From positions 1 through 9,637 of the forward strand of contig CAMLIA010000165.1 of the NCBI GenBank assembly GCA_946479905.1: DNA of 9,637 bases, read 5' to 3'. Source of the stretch: an uncultured Frankiales bacterium (GTDB taxonomy: Bacteria > Actinomycetota > Actinomycetes > Mycobacteriales > SCTD01). Within the stretch, counting starts at the first letter, position 1. Each line of letters begins with the position of its first letter. Shown here piece by piece: positions 7,766-9,637 of the stretch. Both the position numbers and the translations under genes were made by a program. The notes under the pieces were generated by a model. The model had not been told where the DNA came from. It saw nothing but the letters and a program-made list of their open reading frames with translations, and ran no database searches.

Positions 7766-9637
7766 CTACTTCTTGGCGGGAGCCTTCTTCGCCGCCGTTT
7801 TCGCCGGAGTCTTCGCGGGGGCCTTCTTGGCGGGAGCCTTCTTCGCCTTCGGGGCACTGGACGGGACCGAGGCGGGCTTCGCGTCGCCGCCCTGCTTGGC
7901 CCGCTCCTCCTCGACCAGCACCCGGCGCAGCACCTTGCCGACCGTGTTGCGGGGCAGCTCGGTGCGGAACTCGACGAGCTTCGGGACCTTGTACGCCGTG
8001 AGGCTCGCCGCGCAGTGGGCGATCACGTCGTCCTCGGTGAGCTTGGCACCGGGGGCCTTGACGACGAACGCCTTGACGGTCTCGCCGCGGTAGCGGTCGG
8101 GCACCCCGATGACGACGGCGTCCTGCACGCCCGGGAGGCCGAACAGCACCTCCTCGACCTCGGACGGGTAGATGTTGAACCCGCCCGCGATGATGAGCTC
8201 CTTCTTGCGGTCGACGATGAAGAAGTAGCCGTCGTCGTCCATCACCGCGACGTCACCGGTGAGGACGTAGCCGTCCTCGGTGAAGACGCCCTCCTGGCTG
8301 TCCCGGCCCCAGTAGCCGGAGAAGACCTGGGGGCCGGCGATCGCCATCTCGCCGGGCTCGCCGACCGGCACCTCCCTCGACGGGTCGTCCTGGTCGACGA
8401 TCTTCACCGAGGTGCCGGGCAGCGGCAGGCCGATCGAGCCCGGCTTGCCGCCGCCGTGCGTCGGGTTCGCGTGCGTCGACGGTGACGTCTCCGTCATGCC
8501 GTAGCCCTCGATGAGGGTCGCTCCCGAGACACGGGTGAAGTGCTCGGCGATCTCGACCGGCAGCTTCATCGCGCCGGAGACGCACAGCCGGATGCTCTTG
8601 AGGTCGGTCGTCTTGGCCTTCGGGTGGTCCGCGATCGCCTTGTACATCGGGGGGACGGCCGGGAACAGCGTCGGCTTCCACTCCGCGATCGTGCTGAACA
8701 CGAGGTCCAGGTCCCACTTCGGGATGAGCACCAGGGTGCCGCCGAGCAGGATCGTGTTGGTCATCGCGACGGTGAGGCCGTAGGCGTGGAACAGCGGGAT
8801 GGCGGCCAGCGTGATCTCGGAGCCGCCCTGGGCGTCGGTGTCCCACAGCCGGTTCATGTAGGCGTTGCTCACCAGGTTCCCGTGGCTGAGCTTGGCGCCC
8901 TTCGCGAGGCCCGTCGTGCCGCCGGTGTACTGCAGCAGCGCGAGGTCGTCGGTGCCGACCGGCTCCTGGCGGGTCACGGGGGCGGCGGCCTTCATGATGG
9001 CGGTGAAGTCCTTCACGGACGCGCCGCGCGGCAGCACCGCGGACAGCTCGGCGCGCTGGCGCTGGACGCGCTTGAGGGGCAGCCGCAGGGCGAGCTGCCG
9101 GCTGCGCGGCAGCCAGTCGGCGAGCGACGTCGTGACGATGGTCTCGACGGCGGTGTCCTTCTTCACCTTCGCGACCTTGTCGTAGACCCGGTCGAGGCAG
9201 ACGACGACCTTGGCGCCGCAGTCGGCGAGCTGGTGGGCGAGCTCGGGCTCGGTGTAGAGCGGGTTGTGCTCGACGACGACGGCACCGAGCCGCAGCGCGG
9301 CGAAGAACGCGATGACGTTCTGCGGGCAGTTCGGCAGCACCAGCGCGACCCGGTCGCCCTTGGTCACCCCGAGCGCCTGCAGCGCGCCGGCGAAGCGGTC
9401 GACGTGGTCCTTGAGCTCCTTGTACGTGGTCTTCGCCCCGAGGAACGCGAGCGCGACGTGCGTCGGGTAGGACGCGGCGGCGTCGTCGAGCAGCCGGGTG
9501 ACGGGGGTCGTCGGGAACAGGTACGACGCAGGCACCCCCGGCGGGTAGTGCGCGGTCCACGGCTTGTCGGCGTAGGACACCGCCACCGGTGCCGCTGCCC
9601 TCTTCGCGGGCGCCCGCTTGGCAGGTGCCTTCTTGGC
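7766..9637 (-). CDS. FadD-like long-chain fatty acid-CoA ligase with Lys/Ala/Pro tails, 5' end outside the window
   Basis: An AMP-forming acyl-CoA synthetase that activates a fatty acid through acyl-AMP and joins it to CoA. Numbered from GTG 9584-9586, 606 residues are visible: phosphate loop YTGGTTGLAKG (220-230), GYGMTET (361-367), LTGD (442-445), VDRKKELI (458-465), GGFNIYP (468-474) and the catalytic lysine K551 in TVGK. The last 28 residues (579-606) are almost only Lys, Ala and Pro in AKKAP-type repeats. Upstream of the GTG the frame stays open to the window edge and encodes 17 more residues of the same kind (AKKAPAKRAPAKRAAAP). The true start is therefore probably outside the window, though the GTG at 9586 (GAGGG about 11 nt before) or the one two codons later cannot be excluded. 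The core length is normal for FadD; both tails are extra. Specificity for long chains is inferred from family resemblance. Likely an operon with pabA. Confidence 0.92.
   Translation of the reverse strand, partial: AKKAPAKRAPAKRAAAPVAVSYADKPWTAHYPPGVPASYLFPTTPVTRLLDDAAASYPTHVALAFLGAKTTYKELKDHVDRFAGALQALGVTKGDRVALVLPNCPQNVIAFFAALRLGAVVVEHNPLYTEPELAHQLADCGAKVVVCLDRVYDKVAKVKKDTAVETIVTTSLADWLPRSRQLALRLPLKRVQRQRAELSAVLPRGASVKDFTAIMKAAAPVTRQEPVGTDDLALLQYTGGTTGLAKGAKLSHGNLVSNAYMNRLWDTDAQGGSEITLAAIPLFHAYGLTVAMTNTILLGGTLVLIPKWDLDLVFSTIAEWKPTLFPAVPPMYKAIADHPKAKTTDLKSIRLCVSGAMKLPVEIAEHFTRVSGATLIEGYGMTETSPSTHANPTHGGGKPGSIGLPLPGTSVKIVDQDDPSREVPVGEPGEMAIAGPQVFSGYWGRDSQEGVFTEDGYVLTGDVAVMDDDGYFFIVDRKKELIIAGGFNIYPSEVEEVLFGLPGVQDAVVIGVPDRYRGETVKAFVVKAPGAKLTEDDVIAHCAASLTAYKVPKLVEFRTELPRNTVGKVLRRVLVEEERAKQGGDAKPASVPSSAPKAKKAPAKKAPAKTPAKTAAKKAPAKK
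7769..7852 (-). repeat. Low-complexity AAG/GCC/CCC repeat coding the Lys/Ala/Pro C-tail of the acyl-CoA ligase
   Basis: Imperfect short direct repeats of about 12-15 bp, seen on the plus strand as variants of CTTCTTGGCGGGAGC, fill this stretch. They encode about 28 residues of AKKAPAKK-type sequence. A similar block occupies 9587-9637, in the same strand and frame. Such repeats resemble the C-tails of histone H1-like and HupB/HupS nucleoid proteins in actinobacteria, and can change length by slippage. Confidence 0.85.
9587..9637 (-). repeat. Second Lys/Ala/Pro-coding low-complexity block, upstream of and in frame with the ligase
   Basis: Reading the minus strand from the window edge, 17 codons give AKKAPAKRAPAKRAAAP and run directly into the ligase without a stop. 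The composition matches the C-tail block at 7769-7852. Whether it is an N-terminal tail of the ligase or untranslated cannot be settled without the sequence to the right. Confidence 0.7.

Noticed and set aside
8253..9560. 435-codon minus-strand frame within the ligase
   Set aside because: Arg/Ala/Pro-rich translation in a different frame from the ligase, which has every expected motif.

Overview
The window is uniformly GC-rich, with G or C at almost every third codon position and GTG used alongside ATG as a start. Gene content and order are those of a high-GC actinobacterium (Actinomycetes). I cannot place it more finely from sequence alone. The absence of a pknA-type second kinase resembles the Streptomyces version of the locus more than the Mycobacterium one.

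Left edge (1-128): the 5' half of a tRNA-Leu(CAG) on the minus strand, cut by the window edge, then a 79-bp divergent promoter region. The central block (129-7101, plus strand) is one six-gene operon: fhaA, fhaB, pstP, rodA, pbpA, pknB. Every junction overlaps (one TGATG, three ATGA, one GTGA), so the genes are probably translationally coupled. Together they form the known Ser/Thr phosphorylation module for cell-wall growth. PknB senses the wall through PASTA domains, PstP reverses its phosphorylation, the FHA proteins FhaA and FhaB read phosphothreonine, and RodA (glycosyltransferase) with PbpA (transpeptidase) builds peptidoglycan.

Right part (7112-9637, minus strand) converges on pknB with only 10 bp between stop codons. 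It holds pabA/trpG (glutamine amidotransferase subunit of aminodeoxychorismate or anthranilate synthase). Nine bp upstream of pabA is a FadD-like long-chain acyl-CoA ligase that continues to the right window edge. tRNA-Leu next to fhaA, and pabA/trpG convergent with pknB, match the order I recall from M. tuberculosis. The ligase is not part of that arrangement.

I see no undescribed multi-gene system: no CRISPR array, mobile element, phage or toxin genes. The most unusual signal is the acyl-CoA ligase. It carries a histone-H1-like Lys/Ala/Pro tail at its C-terminus, and an unbroken, very similar segment reads into its N-terminus from beyond the window. Smaller points are a compact FhaA, a three-PASTA PknB with a proline-rich tail after the last PASTA domain, and a cysteine-bracketed Pro/Thr tail on PstP.
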